The notes: generated from the letters alone by a model not told the origin. A DNA stretch of 64,000 bases from an uncultured Oscillospiraceae bacterium (GCA_947588605.1 CANPYK010000006.1:36282-100281), one strand, 5' to 3'; numbered from the stretch's first letter, positions 54,208 through 63,798 are shown. Translations and numbers: made by a program.

Positions 54208-54570
54208 ATGGAGAAAGGCATATTCTGGCTTGCTGGCAGAAAACTGCTGACGGTCAAGGTCCGGTGCGACGGAAACGGAACGGCGCTGGAGCCGGCGGCG
54301 TTCAGCGCCAAGTCCGGGGAGAATTTCAACCACCGGGCGGAGTGGGCAAAGCTGCCCAAATGCGTGACGGACGGACTGCCCTTCGATTACTGGCCCCGAG
54401 GGCGCGTGGAGATCAAAAGGGGCCGGGCGACGGTCTTCCTTCACCCCTCCCTGAACCGGGAGCCGGTGCTGAGCATGATCCGGGACACGTTCCGGCTGGA
54501 CGGGTCGATCCCCGTCCGCGTCGTGAGCGACGGGTCAGCCCATTATCGGTGCGAAACCGATCTGTCCTGA
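54208..54570 (+). CDS. Hypothetical protein, 120 aa
   Basis: A soluble protein without recognised motifs (begins EKGIFWLAGRKLLTVKVRCDG). The ATG is preceded by GGAGGCG. It lies between MITE copies 4 and 5 and is followed by a strong terminator, so it is probably an independent unit. The function is unknown. Confidence 0.65.
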   Translation: MEKGIFWLAGRKLLTVKVRCDGNGTALEPAAFSAKSGENFNHRAEWAKLPKCVTDGLPFDYWPRGRVEIKRGRATVFLHPSLNREPVLSMIRDTFRLDGSIPVRVVSDGSAHYRCETDLS

Positions 54571-54591
54571 TCAAATCATGAGGCAACCCGT

Positions 54592-54630
54592 AAAAAGTCT
54601 CCGGAGGGAAATCCCCCCCGGAGACTTTTT
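54592..54630. terminator. Strong terminator hairpin
   Basis: A 13-bp stem AAAAAGTCTCCGG/CCGGAGACTTTTT with a GGGAAATCCCC inner loop. The T-run is directly followed by MITE copy 5. Confidence 0.88.
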
Positions 54631-54792
54631 ATACTAACATCTATTTAAAAGAAGACACCGAGCGGCGTGGATTTTTTGCGTCAGGCAAGGAAGACGCCGC
54701 AGGGAATACCCTTTGGTATTTCCAAGGCGGCTGACGCGGCATGACGCGAAAAAGGCCGGCGCGAATGACTTCTTTTAATTAGATATTAGTAT
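54631..54792 (-). mobile_element. MITE copy 5 (162 bp)
   Basis: Left terminus ATACTAACATC carries one substitution; right terminus GATATTAGTAT is intact. Same orientation as copies 2 and 3. It separates two convergent hypothetical genes. Confidence 0.9.
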
Positions 54793-54866
54793 TACTATAT
54801 ACGCCCGGCTTGTCAAGCGCGTCAAGAATGGGATCAAAGTCCTCACCGCCGGTTTCAGGCTCCTCG

Positions 54867-55589
54867 TCAGAATAAAGCTCCAAGATCTACGATCCTTTTC
54901 CGCTTTGCTTTCTTGGCGGCAATATCGCTCCAGGCGTCTCCTTCCCAGTCGATGGCGGTTTTATACCCCTTCTTTATGGCCGCCTCTTTGATGGCCTTCT
55001 GATAGCTGAGGTACGTGCCGTAGTCGTCGATTTTGCTCCAGGTCCAGGTGTCAGACGGTGGGTCCACACCCAGGCCGTTTTCTTCCTTCTCTTTTGCCGC
55101 CTCGATCATATACGAGTCAACGGGGACGTGCAGGACCGGCTTCAGAGCCTCCATCCTCTCAAGGCCCATGACCAGCATATACTTCAAGGTCATGTTGACC
55201 CACTTCTGCGCCTGGCCGACGGTAGGCGCGACTTTGAAAAGCCCTTCCTGCTCCCCCGCGAGAGAAATGATCTTTTCGCAGGCGTCCCTATGCCACTGGT
55301 TGAACGCACCTTCCTCGGTGGGGATGCCCATACAGCGATCGCGAAGCTTTTCCACGACGTTGTCTATATACCCATCCCTTATTTTAATGTACGCTTTCTT
55401 TTTCTCCTTTGTCCAGGAGTCCAGCTCCGATGACGAATGGGTATATTTCAGGGTCCTGCTCAGATCGCGATACGCCCTGTAGCAACAGGCGTCGATCGCC
55501 GCGCCTTCGCTCCTCTCCGCCGTGGCCCTCTTGATCCCAAAGTAGGCGGCCCACAGGAAGTCCAGCTGATACGCCGTGCTTTCGCTCAT
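54867..55589 (-). CDS. Hypothetical protein, 240 aa, downstream of the WYL regulator
   Basis: The protein is helical and charged, with VGQAQKWVNMTLKYMLVMG and HVPVDSYMIEAA as the most distinctive blocks and a Trp/Tyr-rich C-terminal half. The VGQAQKWVNM helix followed by PVD faintly resembles the helix-hairpin-helix glycosylase fold (weak inference). GGAGGAGC precedes the ATG, and it starts 41 bp after the broken regulator, so the two were probably one operon. Confidence 0.75.
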   Translation of the reverse strand: MSESTAYQLDFLWAAYFGIKRATAERSEGAAIDACCYRAYRDLSRTLKYTHSSSELDSWTKEKKKAYIKIRDGYIDNVVEKLRDRCMGIPTEEGAFNQWHRDACEKIISLAGEQEGLFKVAPTVGQAQKWVNMTLKYMLVMGLERMEALKPVLHVPVDSYMIEAAKEKEENGLGVDPPSDTWTWSKIDDYGTYLSYQKAIKEAAIKKGYKTAIDWEGDAWSDIAAKKAKRKRIVDLGALF

Positions 55590-55630
55590 TTATGCTCCTC
55601 CGATCGTATAGTTTGTCACGGGGATCGCGG

Positions 55631-56889
55631 TCAAACCGGGTTTTTGCTCATACGTCCGCCTGCCCCCCGGTAGATCGCCAGCGCCCGCTCCATCCCCTCG
55701 GCCAGCCGGCCCGCCATAGCTTCGGGCTCCAGGACGATGACGTCCGGGGCGTAGGCGCGGGCGAACTGCTCGATGCTCGTCTCGTTGGCACAGACGGTGA
55801 CGGTCACGCGCTCCCCGCCGCTGTCCGTAAAGGCCACGTCCGTGCCGAAGAGGTCGATGATGTCGCTGACCATGGGCCGGACGACGGAGAGCTTCGCCCA
55901 GCTGTCGCCGCCGGAATACATATAGACGTGCTTTTTCATGTACGCCAAAAGGTCCAGGGGCCGCCCGTCCGCGCCGCGCAGAGATTCAAAGGGCCTGGCC
56001 GGCTCGTCCAGCACCTTCAGCTCCCGGATGCGGTCCAGGCGGTAGTTATACTAATATCTAATTAAAAGGAGCCATTCGCGACGGTCTTTTTCGCGCCAGG
56101 CTGCGTCAGCCGCCTTGGGAATACATACAGTATTCCCTGCGGCATCTTCCTTGCCTGACACGAAAAATCCGCGCCGCTCGGTGTCTCCTTTTAAATAGAT
56201 ATTAGTATTGGAGATGTCGTCGTATTTATCGTAGTTGCAGATGAGGTAATATTTGCCCTCCCTGGCGGCCATCTGGTAGGGGCTGACCACGTATTCCCGG
56301 ACGGCGCCGTCAGGCCGGGCCTTGTCGTGGAGCTTCTTGTCGGTACCGTACTGCGCGTAGTGGAAGGACACCTTCCGCCCCCGGCTGATGGCCTCGTCCA
56401 GAAGCTCGATATTCAAAAAGATCTGCTTGTTGTCCGTCCGGTCCTCCGGCATCCGGCGGATGTGCCGCACCCGGGAGCGGAAATAGACGTTGGACAGGCC
56501 CTCCAGCTTCTCCACCAGCTCCTTACATTGGGCGTAGGGGATGTGCCGGGAGAAGATAAGGCTGTCGATGAGCAGCCGCGCTCCCCGTCCGTGAACTCCC
56601 GCGAAAGGTAGAAGTCGGACAGGATACGGTTCTCCTCCGGCCGGCCTGTTTTGGGGTCCGGCGTCACGCGCGCCGTCTCGGTGTACTCCACCTCATAGCC
56701 GAGATCCACAAGGTCCATGAGATTTCGCTTCACGGCCTTCCGGTCCACCGTCATGTTGTACTCCCGGCGCAAAATATCCACGATCTCCCGCTGGCTGAGC
56801 CGGTGGTCGGCATCGGTGTACCGGCGCAGGATGTCCAGGATATTCAGGAGCAGCACCTTTTTGGAGCATTGCGGAAAAGCGGTCCGCAT
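55631..56889 (-). pseudogene. WYL-domain transcriptional regulator broken by a frameshift and a MITE
   Basis: The 5' part encodes an HTH domain (SKKVLLLNILDILRRYTDADHRLSQREIVDILRREY, starting at the ATG at 56889). Near 56578-56583 one base is missing: the frame GEARLLIDSLIFSRHIPYAQ continues only after a shift. The middle part (EGLSNVYFRSRVRHIRR ... KYDDIS) then enters MITE copy 6, and beyond it YRLDRIRELKVLDEPARPF resumes the WYL domain to the stop. WYL domains sense nucleic-acid ligands and control defence or DNA-damage genes in many bacteria. Confidence 0.88.
56048..56208 (+). mobile_element. MITE copy 6 (161 bp), inside the WYL regulator
   Basis: Termini ATACTAATATC...GATATTAGTAT. It interrupts the gene between the codons for Ser and Tyr of DIS-NYR. 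Removing the element with a 1-2 base duplication gives TCC AAC TAC CGC, which restores the reading frame S-N-Y-R. Confidence 0.92.
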
Positions 56890-56916
56890 AACGAGCACCC
56901 CCACGTCGTTTTCTGT

Positions 56917-56945
56917 AGTATAGCATGTGAGCGGCGGCTTGTCAA
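56917..56945 (-). promoter_or_regulatory. Promoter of the WYL regulator gene
   Basis: On the minus strand: TTGACA (56940-56945), a 17-bp spacer, TATACT (56917-56922). It lies about 28 bp before the ATG at 56889; a GTG at 56904 would leave almost no leader. Confidence 0.75.
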
Positions 56946-57024
56946 AATCCGGTCCCGCGCCCGGAGCCCTTATACTTTTTGGAGATTTTCCGGCTGGCGA
57001 CAGCCGCCTGACGTGTCGTTCAGA

Positions 57025-59064
57025 TCACTTGAGCTTCGCGCCGCAGTTGGGGCAAAAGACGGTGTCCTCGGTGAGGCGCGCGCCGCAGGAGGTGCAAAAG
57101 CGGTGTCCGGGCGTCTGCCCGGCATCGGCGGGCCCATGCTTGGGCGGCTTGGGGGCTTTGGGCGTGCCGGCGGCGTGAGCGAGCTTTCTCTTGATAAAGC
57201 CCATCAGGACCATGAGCAGAACCATCCCCAGCAGGAACGCCGCCCCGGCCACGCCGGCCCAAAGGGCCTGCGTGCGTATCTCCCTTACCCGGGCGGCACG
57301 CTCGGCGAACTGTCCGGCAGACATATTCTGGAGCGCCGAGGCGAGGCTCCCGCCGGAGATCGACCCCGCCGTTTTGTCCGCGTATACCGCCAACGCCACG
57401 GCCGCGGCGGCGGCGCAGATGCCTCCCGCAAGCAAAAGCCCCTCCAGCACGGCAAAAAGCTTTCTCAAAAGCCCGGCCCTTTGCGGCTTCTCCTTCTTGA
57501 CGCGGTGGGAGGTGACCGCGCCGAAGGCCGCCATCAGCCCCGCCGCCAGAGCGGAGGCGGCGGCCGTGACGATAAGGATCCACGGGACGCCGGAGCCGCC
57601 TTGGGAGGACGGCGCGGCGCCGGCGGAGGTGTTGAGGACGGTAAGCGTCCGCACGGATCTGTTCCCCGCGGCGTCCGACGCCTCGAAGGTGAGGATATTC
57701 TCCCCCGCGGAGAGCTGCGCCTCCGCCCGGAAGCCGCCGGCGGAGTCCAGCTCCACCTCCTCGCCGTTGACGGTGAGCCGCGCGCCGGGCTCGGTGCTCC
57801 CGGCCAGAGTTACGCTGGAGGAGTTGACGGATATGGTGTCGGGCACGCCGAACAGGTCGAGGGCGGGCGGAACGGAGTCCACCGTTATGCGCCGGGACAG
57901 GCGGTAACGCACCCCGTCGGCCCCCTCATACGCAAGACTTACCTCGTTTTCGCTCATAGGCGCGAGCTGAAAGGAGAGCACCTGCGCCCCGGTGAGGCGA
58001 AGCTCCTGCCGATCGCCGTTCACGTCCAGCACGGCGGAGACGGTCCTGTCCTTCACGTCGAAGCGCAGCGTCCCCATGGTGGAGTTGGTCAGCTCCGGCG
58101 TCTCAAACGCGATGTCAATGCCCGCGTCCCAGGGGACGGTCCTCTCGTAAACAAGCCATCCGCTGCTTTTTTTCTCTCCGGTGACGGTCACGTTGAGGTC
58201 CCCCACGTCCCGGTCAAGGACAACACTGCACGACATAACGCCGCCGTCAAGCTCGGCCTGGAAGTACACCGTTTCCGGGTCGCTGACAGGACGGACCTCC
58301 ACGGTCCAGCCGCGCATCCTGGTCCCGTCGTCGGTCCAGGTCAGCTCCAGCGTGTTCCCGGTGATATCCATAACGGCTTCAAGATCGCCGGGGTCGCCGG
58401 GGATATTGCTGCCGGAGACGGTAAAGGTGTCGTCGGAAATGGCGAAGGTCGGGACCTCGGCGCCGCTGTCGGTGGTAAAATACACCTCCAGCCCCAGACG
58501 GTACTCCCCGTCCGGAAGCTGGGACACGGACTGCCTCAGACGCAGCGTGGCGTCATTCCGGCCCGAGCCGCTGCCCAGGTCCACCCGCCCGCCCAGCGAG
58601 CCGTCGCCCTTCACGGGAAGGGCGTAGACGTCATAGCGGAAGGAGTCCTCATGGCCGGACACGGCGGCCTCGAAGACGACGTTCCCGTTCTCCACGCCGG
58701 TGACGGTGAGGGAGTCAATGGACGCGGGCCTGTCCCAGGGGTAGACGGACACCTCCACGTCGGAGCTGTCGCGCTTTTCCACACGGACGCGCCATGTGCC
58801 GGCGGCCGCGTCCTCGATGTAGAAGTACACGGCGTAGTTGCCCCGCTCCACCGCGGTGTAATCGCTGTCGGCGGCGTAGGCGCGCCCGTCCGGGGAATAA
58901 AGGGTGATGCCGGGCTCGGCCCCGTCATACAGGACGGACACCACGATGTCCCGGACCCTGTCCAGGGTCACAAGGTCCGTCTCCGTCCCCGCCGCTTTGG
59001 CGGGGGCCAGGAGAAGCGGAAGGCACAGCGCCAGTATAAGGAATCCCGCAAAACGCTTTTTCAT
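57025..59064 (-). CDS. Secreted Ig-like membrane protein with C-terminal zinc ribbon, 679 aa
   Basis: A signal peptide (MKKRFAGFLILALCLPLLLAPAKAAG) precedes an ectodomain of beta-sandwich modules, the last with SSVTLAGSTEPGARLTVNG and GENILTFEASDAAGN, typical of bacterial Ig-like domains. Three membrane helices follow (about 495-515, 540-565 and 605-630), then KRK and a zinc ribbon FCTSCG...FCPNCGAKLK. The ribbon is predicted cytoplasmic. AAGGAGGAGC precedes the ATG. It is 12 bp downstream of the VWA gene and probably its partner. Confidence 0.85.
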   Translation of the reverse strand: MKKRFAGFLILALCLPLLLAPAKAAGTETDLVTLDRVRDIVVSVLYDGAEPGITLYSPDGRAYAADSDYTAVERGNYAVYFYIEDAAAGTWRVRVEKRDSSDVEVSVYPWDRPASIDSLTVTGVENGNVVFEAAVSGHEDSFRYDVYALPVKGDGSLGGRVDLGSGSGRNDATLRLRQSVSQLPDGEYRLGLEVYFTTDSGAEVPTFAISDDTFTVSGSNIPGDPGDLEAVMDITGNTLELTWTDDGTRMRGWTVEVRPVSDPETVYFQAELDGGVMSCSVVLDRDVGDLNVTVTGEKKSSGWLVYERTVPWDAGIDIAFETPELTNSTMGTLRFDVKDRTVSAVLDVNGDRQELRLTGAQVLSFQLAPMSENEVSLAYEGADGVRYRLSRRITVDSVPPALDLFGVPDTISVNSSSVTLAGSTEPGARLTVNGEEVELDSAGGFRAEAQLSAGENILTFEASDAAGNRSVRTLTVLNTSAGAAPSSQGGSGVPWILIVTAAASALAAGLMAAFGAVTSHRVKKEKPQRAGLLRKLFAVLEGLLLAGGICAAAAAVALAVYADKTAGSISGGSLASALQNMSAGQFAERAARVREIRTQALWAGVAGAAFLLGMVLLMVLMGFIKRKLAHAAGTPKAPKPPKHGPADAGQTPGHRFCTSCGARLTEDTVFCPNCGAKLK

Positions 59065-59076
59065 CTTCGCTCCTCC

Positions 59077-62000
59077 TTAAAAATTCTTTGAGCTCAGGGC
59101 GTCGGTGGGCCAGTACAGGGGATCGATCCGCTTGCCGCCGCTCGTCTGCCCATAGGCGTAGACCACGAACTGCCAGTTACCGTTGTGCTGCCGGTAGATG
59201 CCGGCGTAGAGCTCGCCGTTGGCCATGACGCCGCCGGAGAAGATCCACCAGGAGATCTCCACGTCCACGTCCCCGTCAACGGTAACGCCCACCAGCTTAT
59301 CCGTCAGCGCCACGGTCAGCGTGCCCTTCGAGATGAGCTTGAAGTTTCGCTCGTCCACATTGAGGCCGGAGCTCAGCTCGCCGACGATCCCTGTCACGGA
59401 CTCGCCGTTCATGCCAAGGATCCTGTTGGTGTACTCGATGCCGGTGCCCATCTGGAGCCTGGCGCTGCCGATTTCCAGGAGGTCAAGGAGCTTGGCGGTC
59501 GTATTGACGCTGAGGTAGAACTGGTTCAGGCGCAGCTCCACGGTGGTGTCGTCCAGGGACGCCACGGCGGGGTCCTTGACGCCCAGCTTTTTGATGTATT
59601 TCTCAAGGCCCGGGAACACCTGGGACACCTTTGCCACGGAGCAGTCAAAGGAGCCTGTCAGCTTGGCCTTGGCGATCTCCGCGATGGTCATGTTCTCGAC
59701 CCTGCTCAAATCGGTGACGCCGGCCATGAAGTCGCTGAACGTCACGGGCACGTTGCCGATCCATGTGCTGATATCCTTGTCGGCGTAGAGCTTCACCGCG
59801 TCCAGCTTCCAGTCCTTCCAGCCCAGCTCAAGGGCCACGCCGTCGCTGAGCAGCGCCACGTCCACGCCCACCTTGACGCTCGCCTCGCCCTTGCCGGTGT
59901 GCAGCTTCAGCTCCACCGAGGGGTCCTTCACGTAGATCTGGAGATTCCCCAGGGATGTGTATACGTCGCCGGCGCGCTCCAATTTCCAATTGGCCTCCAG
60001 ATCGAAGTCGATGGAGTTATGGGTAAAGGTGATCTTCTGGGTGTGGTCGTTTTTGAAGGCGAAGAGGTCGTCGTCGCCCGAGCGCTTGATGACGGCGTTC
60101 AAAAACGGCAGCGTCAGGTCGATATCGTCAAAGTCCAGCATCACCCGGTCGGGGTACACATACTCCGCAAGGCCCGTCAGGTGGACAAAGCCGGCTATCG
60201 GCAGCACCGCGGCGCGGCTGTAATACCGCTCTGCCGGGTAGTCCTCCGAATCCGAGGGCGTGGTGATGTCGTTGTAGATGGTCACGTCCGAAACGTCCGG
60301 CACCCGCAGGATCAGCCCCTGCCTGGCAAAGTACTTCGCAAGGCCCGTGGCGGTGCCGTCGTCCCTGTACTGCACATACGCGTCGGAGAAGGTCAGCCGT
60401 ATGTCATAATCGTTCTTCGGGTCGCCCCGGAGGATCACGTCGCCCTGGAAATTCAGCCAGCCGTTCATGTCCACCACGCCGCTGAGGGTGATCACGCCGT
60501 CCTCCTCGGCCACCTGGCTCCCGGTAAAGACATAGCTGCCGAACCGTATGCTCCTGCGGTCCCGGGAGGTCATGACAAAGCCGGAGTTGAACACGATACG
60601 CCGCCCGTTGACGGTAACGAAAACGTCGTAGGCGCCGATGGCCACGGAGCCGGGTACGGTGACCCTGTAGGTGTTTTCGTCCACGAACTCACACGGGAGG
60701 GTATAGCTGACGCCGCCGCTGAGCTCCACCTCCACCTGGTCGTCCTCACGGAAGCCGGAGACCAGGAGATTCGTGATCTGATCCACGCCGCATCTGTACA
60801 TGAGCCGGCTCTCCAGCCCCATCACGGTCCGCGACTCGTTCACAAAGACGTCGTAGCTCTCCCCCAGGTCGTCGCCGGAAATGTCGGACCCCGTCAGATA
60901 ATATGTCTCCTGGTCCTGCACGCCGGCGTTCCCCACGGCGCGGATATCCAGGGTCCGGGTGGCCTTGACGGTGTCGACGGCGGTGTAGGTCACCTCGTAG
61001 CGGTTCCTGCAAAGCCTGTAAATGTAGTCATAGAAGGACCGGAGGGACGAGGCGTCGCTTACGTACATGTAGGAGCCGCCGCCCACCCGGGCGTAGCTGT
61101 TGAGGACCCCGGAATCCACGTCCCCGCCAAGGCCCATGGCGTAAACGGCCACGCTCTTCTCCCTGCAGGCGGAGGTCACCGTCTCCAATACCTGCTGGGA
61201 GGGCCGGCTGTCCTGCCCGTCGGACATGACGATCAACACGTTGAGGGCGCCGGAGTCATTCGGGAACAGGCCCAGCGCGTAGGTGACGCCGGCGCTTATG
61301 TTCGTGCCGCCGAGAGCTTCCATTTCGCCGATGCCCTCCTTCAGAGACGCGGCGTCGCTGCCGAAGCCCCGCACGACGCCCACCTCGCTGCTGAAGGGCA
61401 CGATGGCGATGTTCGCGTCGTCGGTCTTGTCCACAAAGTACGTAAGGGCCTCCCGGAGATCGGCGATCTTCTCTCCCTCCATACTGCCGGAGGTGTCGCA
61501 CACCAGGGCGATGTTCACCTCGGAGTAGAGGACCTTTCTCACCTCATACTCCCGAATGCGCGTGGAGCAGTCGCTAAGCTCCATGACGTCCTTGAACTGC
61601 TCCGGCGTGGAGACCAGCGTCTCGCCGGCGGAGATCAGGGCCGTCACCGTGTCAAAGGCGGAGGCGTCCACCGACAGGATATTCACCGACCCCGCGATCT
61701 GGTTGACGGTGTCCGTCACGTACTGGTCGAAGCTTTCGTTAAGGTCGGGCGCCCCGGTCCCGTCGGGCGTATCGGAGTCGTCCGGCGCGGCCGGTCCTTC
61801 GGGCGTTTCGCGGTCGTCCGTCCCGCCGGGCCCGGCAAGGCCGGGGAGCTGTCCCCGGATGCCGCCGCTGTCCCCGCCGTCGGGTTCGTCGTCGGGCTCG
61901 TCGGGACTGCCGCCGGTGGGATCAAGCTCCACAGCCGTCTCCGCCACGTCCGGCCGCATACCCTCGGTGAGGCGGTCCACCAGCACCGGGATCTGCTTTC

Positions 62001-63255
62001 TCGCCTCGGTGTCCTCCGGGTCGCGGATGACATTGAGAAGCTCCCGGGCCGCTTTCGCGTAGCCGGCGTCCCCGGAGCTGCCGGCCTCGCCCAGCGCCCG
62101 GTACAGGTACGCCACCGCGGCGGGGTCCCCGGCGGCAAAGCGCAGCTTGGCAAGCTCCAGATAGAGCTTGGAGGCCTCCGGGTCAAGGCGCTCCTCCTCC
62201 AGATAGGCGAGGATCTCGTTCTCGATCCATCCGGCCGCCAGGCCCGAGGAGCCGGAGAGGCCGCTCAGCCGGTCGAGGATGTCCTGTATGACCTTCTGCT
62301 CGTCCTCGGTGTAGGCGCCCTTTTCCAGTTGCTCCTCGGCCCATTTCCGGACGGCCGAGGAGTCCTTTTCGTAGCTGGAAAAGCTGTCCGTCTCCCGCAC
62401 GTCGCCGTTGGTGATGGCGCCGGCGCCGATGAGCTCCGCCGTGATCAGAAGGCTGTCCGCGCCCGCGTGCTCGCCGACGCTCTCAAGCACGTACGCGTAG
62501 TCCCCCGAAAGAGCCGAGGCCTTCAGCGCCGTATCGCGCACAAAGGGAACGGAGAGAATGTCGTTCTCCTCCTCGCGCAGCTCCCGGGACCATTCTCCAA
62601 GCTCCCGGACGGTCTCCAGCCGCGCCTCCGGGCTCTCGTCCCCGGAAGAGGCGCGCCGTACCAGCTCCCACGCCTCCACGGCGTCGAGGACGGCCTGGTC
62701 GGAGTCGTTTTTGATGTCCTCCGCCACCTCACGTATGACGCCGCACAGCTCCTCCCACGCCACGCCGGAGGAGCCCTCCATACAGCGCAGCAGCGACGCC
62801 GTCTCCTCGCGTCCCCGGGCGTTAAGGCCCGCCTCGCCGCCCTCCTTCAGGAGGGAGTAGAGCCCCGCGGCGGCCTCGACATCGCCGTCCAGCGCCCGCA
62901 GGCGGGCCGCGGCCAAAATATACTTGTCGGAATACGGGTAACTCTCCAGATATCCCTCCAGGATGTCGCCGGCCTCGTCATACTCGCCGCGCTCCATCAT
63001 GGCGTAGGCAAGCTCCAGGTGGTCGTCGGCCAGGGCGACGGGGGTCCTCCGCTTCACGGCGGCGCCGCTCTCCCGGACCCCGGATATGTACGGCACGCCC
63101 GACACCGAGCACGCCACGGCGCCGGCCAAAAGCCCCGCCGTGAGCACCCACGGGACGACGGCCGTGAAGCTTTTGAACCTCCTGACGGCGACGAACACGG
63201 TCAGCGCCGCCAGCGCGGGCAAAAAGCCCAGCAGGACCTGAAGCCAGGGGCTCAT
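59077..63255 (-). CDS. Membrane-anchored von Willebrand factor A protein, 1392 aa
   Basis: Two N-terminal membrane helices (LLGFLPALAALTVFVAVRRF and VVPWVLTAGLLAGAVAC) put the rest of the chain outside. A TPR-like helical region (about 75-450) is followed by a Pro/Asp/Gly-rich linker, then a VWA domain with MIDAS motif DTSGSMEG, GGTNISAGV and MSDGQDS, then a long beta-rich region with low-complexity repeats of 'SGVVDMNGWLNFQGDVILRG' type. I start it at the ATG at 63255, behind AAGGAG; an upstream in-frame start adds 24 unlikely residues. VWA/MIDAS domains bind ligands through a metal ion, so adhesion or complex assembly is likely. A frame covering the opposite strand is long but lacks gene features. 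Confidence 0.87.
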   Translation of the reverse strand: MSPWLQVLLGFLPALAALTVFVAVRRFKSFTAVVPWVLTAGLLAGAVACSVSGVPYISGVRESGAAVKRRTPVALADDHLELAYAMMERGEYDEAGDILEGYLESYPYSDKYILAAARLRALDGDVEAAAGLYSLLKEGGEAGLNARGREETASLLRCMEGSSGVAWEELCGVIREVAEDIKNDSDQAVLDAVEAWELVRRASSGDESPEARLETVRELGEWSRELREEENDILSVPFVRDTALKASALSGDYAYVLESVGEHAGADSLLITAELIGAGAITNGDVRETDSFSSYEKDSSAVRKWAEEQLEKGAYTEDEQKVIQDILDRLSGLSGSSGLAAGWIENEILAYLEEERLDPEASKLYLELAKLRFAAGDPAAVAYLYRALGEAGSSGDAGYAKAARELLNVIRDPEDTEARKQIPVLVDRLTEGMRPDVAETAVELDPTGGSPDEPDDEPDGGDSGGIRGQLPGLAGPGGTDDRETPEGPAAPDDSDTPDGTGAPDLNESFDQYVTDTVNQIAGSVNILSVDASAFDTVTALISAGETLVSTPEQFKDVMELSDCSTRIREYEVRKVLYSEVNIALVCDTSGSMEGEKIADLREALTYFVDKTDDANIAIVPFSSEVGVVRGFGSDAASLKEGIGEMEALGGTNISAGVTYALGLFPNDSGALNVLIVMSDGQDSRPSQQVLETVTSACREKSVAVYAMGLGGDVDSGVLNSYARVGGGSYMYVSDASSLRSFYDYIYRLCRNRYEVTYTAVDTVKATRTLDIRAVGNAGVQDQETYYLTGSDISGDDLGESYDVFVNESRTVMGLESRLMYRCGVDQITNLLVSGFREDDQVEVELSGGVSYTLPCEFVDENTYRVTVPGSVAIGAYDVFVTVNGRRIVFNSGFVMTSRDRRSIRFGSYVFTGSQVAEEDGVITLSGVVDMNGWLNFQGDVILRGDPKNDYDIRLTFSDAYVQYRDDGTATGLAKYFARQGLILRVPDVSDVTIYNDITTPSDSEDYPAERYYSRAAVLPIAGFVHLTGLAEYVYPDRVMLDFDDIDLTLPFLNAVIKRSGDDDLFAFKNDHTQKITFTHNSIDFDLEANWKLERAGDVYTSLGNLQIYVKDPSVELKLHTGKGEASVKVGVDVALLSDGVALELGWKDWKLDAVKLYADKDISTWIGNVPVTFSDFMAGVTDLSRVENMTIAEIAKAKLTGSFDCSVAKVSQVFPGLEKYIKKLGVKDPAVASLDDTTVELRLNQFYLSVNTTAKLLDLLEIGSARLQMGTGIEYTNRILGMNGESVTGIVGELSSGLNVDERNFKLISKGTLTVALTDKLVGVTVDGDVDVEISWWIFSGGVMANGELYAGIYRQHNGNWQFVVYAYGQTSGGKRIDPLYWPTDALSSKNF

Positions 63256-63537
63256 ATCACCAACTCCTTCCGGTATCTCTCTCCCTGTTTCTCCCCGCCC
63301 GCACACAGGCCGGGCCGGTTTTTCCATTCAAATTATACCACGCCAAAACGAAAAGTCCAGCGTTTCCGCCGTTTCGGGAGCCATTTCCCGCCTTCCGTTC
63401 CGCTCCCTCCGTCAGACCGGGTCCTTCAAGGCGGCCCAAAGGGCCCCGCCACGGCGGACGGTATGGACAAACGCAAGGACAATGGGATTTTACTTGAGAT
63501 TTCTGATGTGCTAAAATCGTCGAAAGAGGTGACGCGG

Positions 63538-63798
63538 ATGGCTGAAAAGGACTCTCAACTACTTAATACCGTCTACCGTGAGATCAGCGAGAGCCTCGGG
63601 ATGAACACGGCCATGACCATCTACCAGATGTACAGGGGCCAGCAGATCAGCTTTCCCACCCGTTTCTTCAACCCCACGATGATCCAGCAGGCGATCCTCC
63701 GCGAGTACGACGGCACCAACATCAGGATGCTGGCGGTGAAGTACAATTACTCGGAAAAGACCGTCCGGCGCATCATCAAGGGGAGCGCGAGAAAATAA
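63538..63798 (+). CDS. Mor-family transcription activator-like protein, 86 aa
   Basis: The core matches the Mor family of phage Mu middle-gene activators: GMNTAMTIYQMYRGQQISFP, then ILREYDGTNIRMLAVKYNYSEKTVRRIIKG (HTH). The ATG at 63538 has AGAGGTG seven bases upstream; a longer in-frame start exists at 63463. Stand-alone Mor-like proteins are common in Firmicutes and here no phage genes are nearby. Its target is unknown. Confidence 0.8.
   Translation: MAEKDSQLLNTVYREISESLGMNTAMTIYQMYRGQQISFPTRFFNPTMIQQAILREYDGTNIRMLAVKYNYSEKTVRRIIKGSARK

Noticed and set aside
48882..56208. The island as a prophage or integrative conjugative element
   Set aside because: No integrase, phage structural, or conjugation genes are present; only MITEs, a TA pair and regulatory/transport genes.
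59185..63798. Very long open frame on the plus strand opposite the VWA gene
   Set aside because: It is a His/Gly/Val-rich shadow of a GC-rich gene, lacks a ribosome binding site and protein-like composition; only its last 86 codons (63538-63798) form a real gene.
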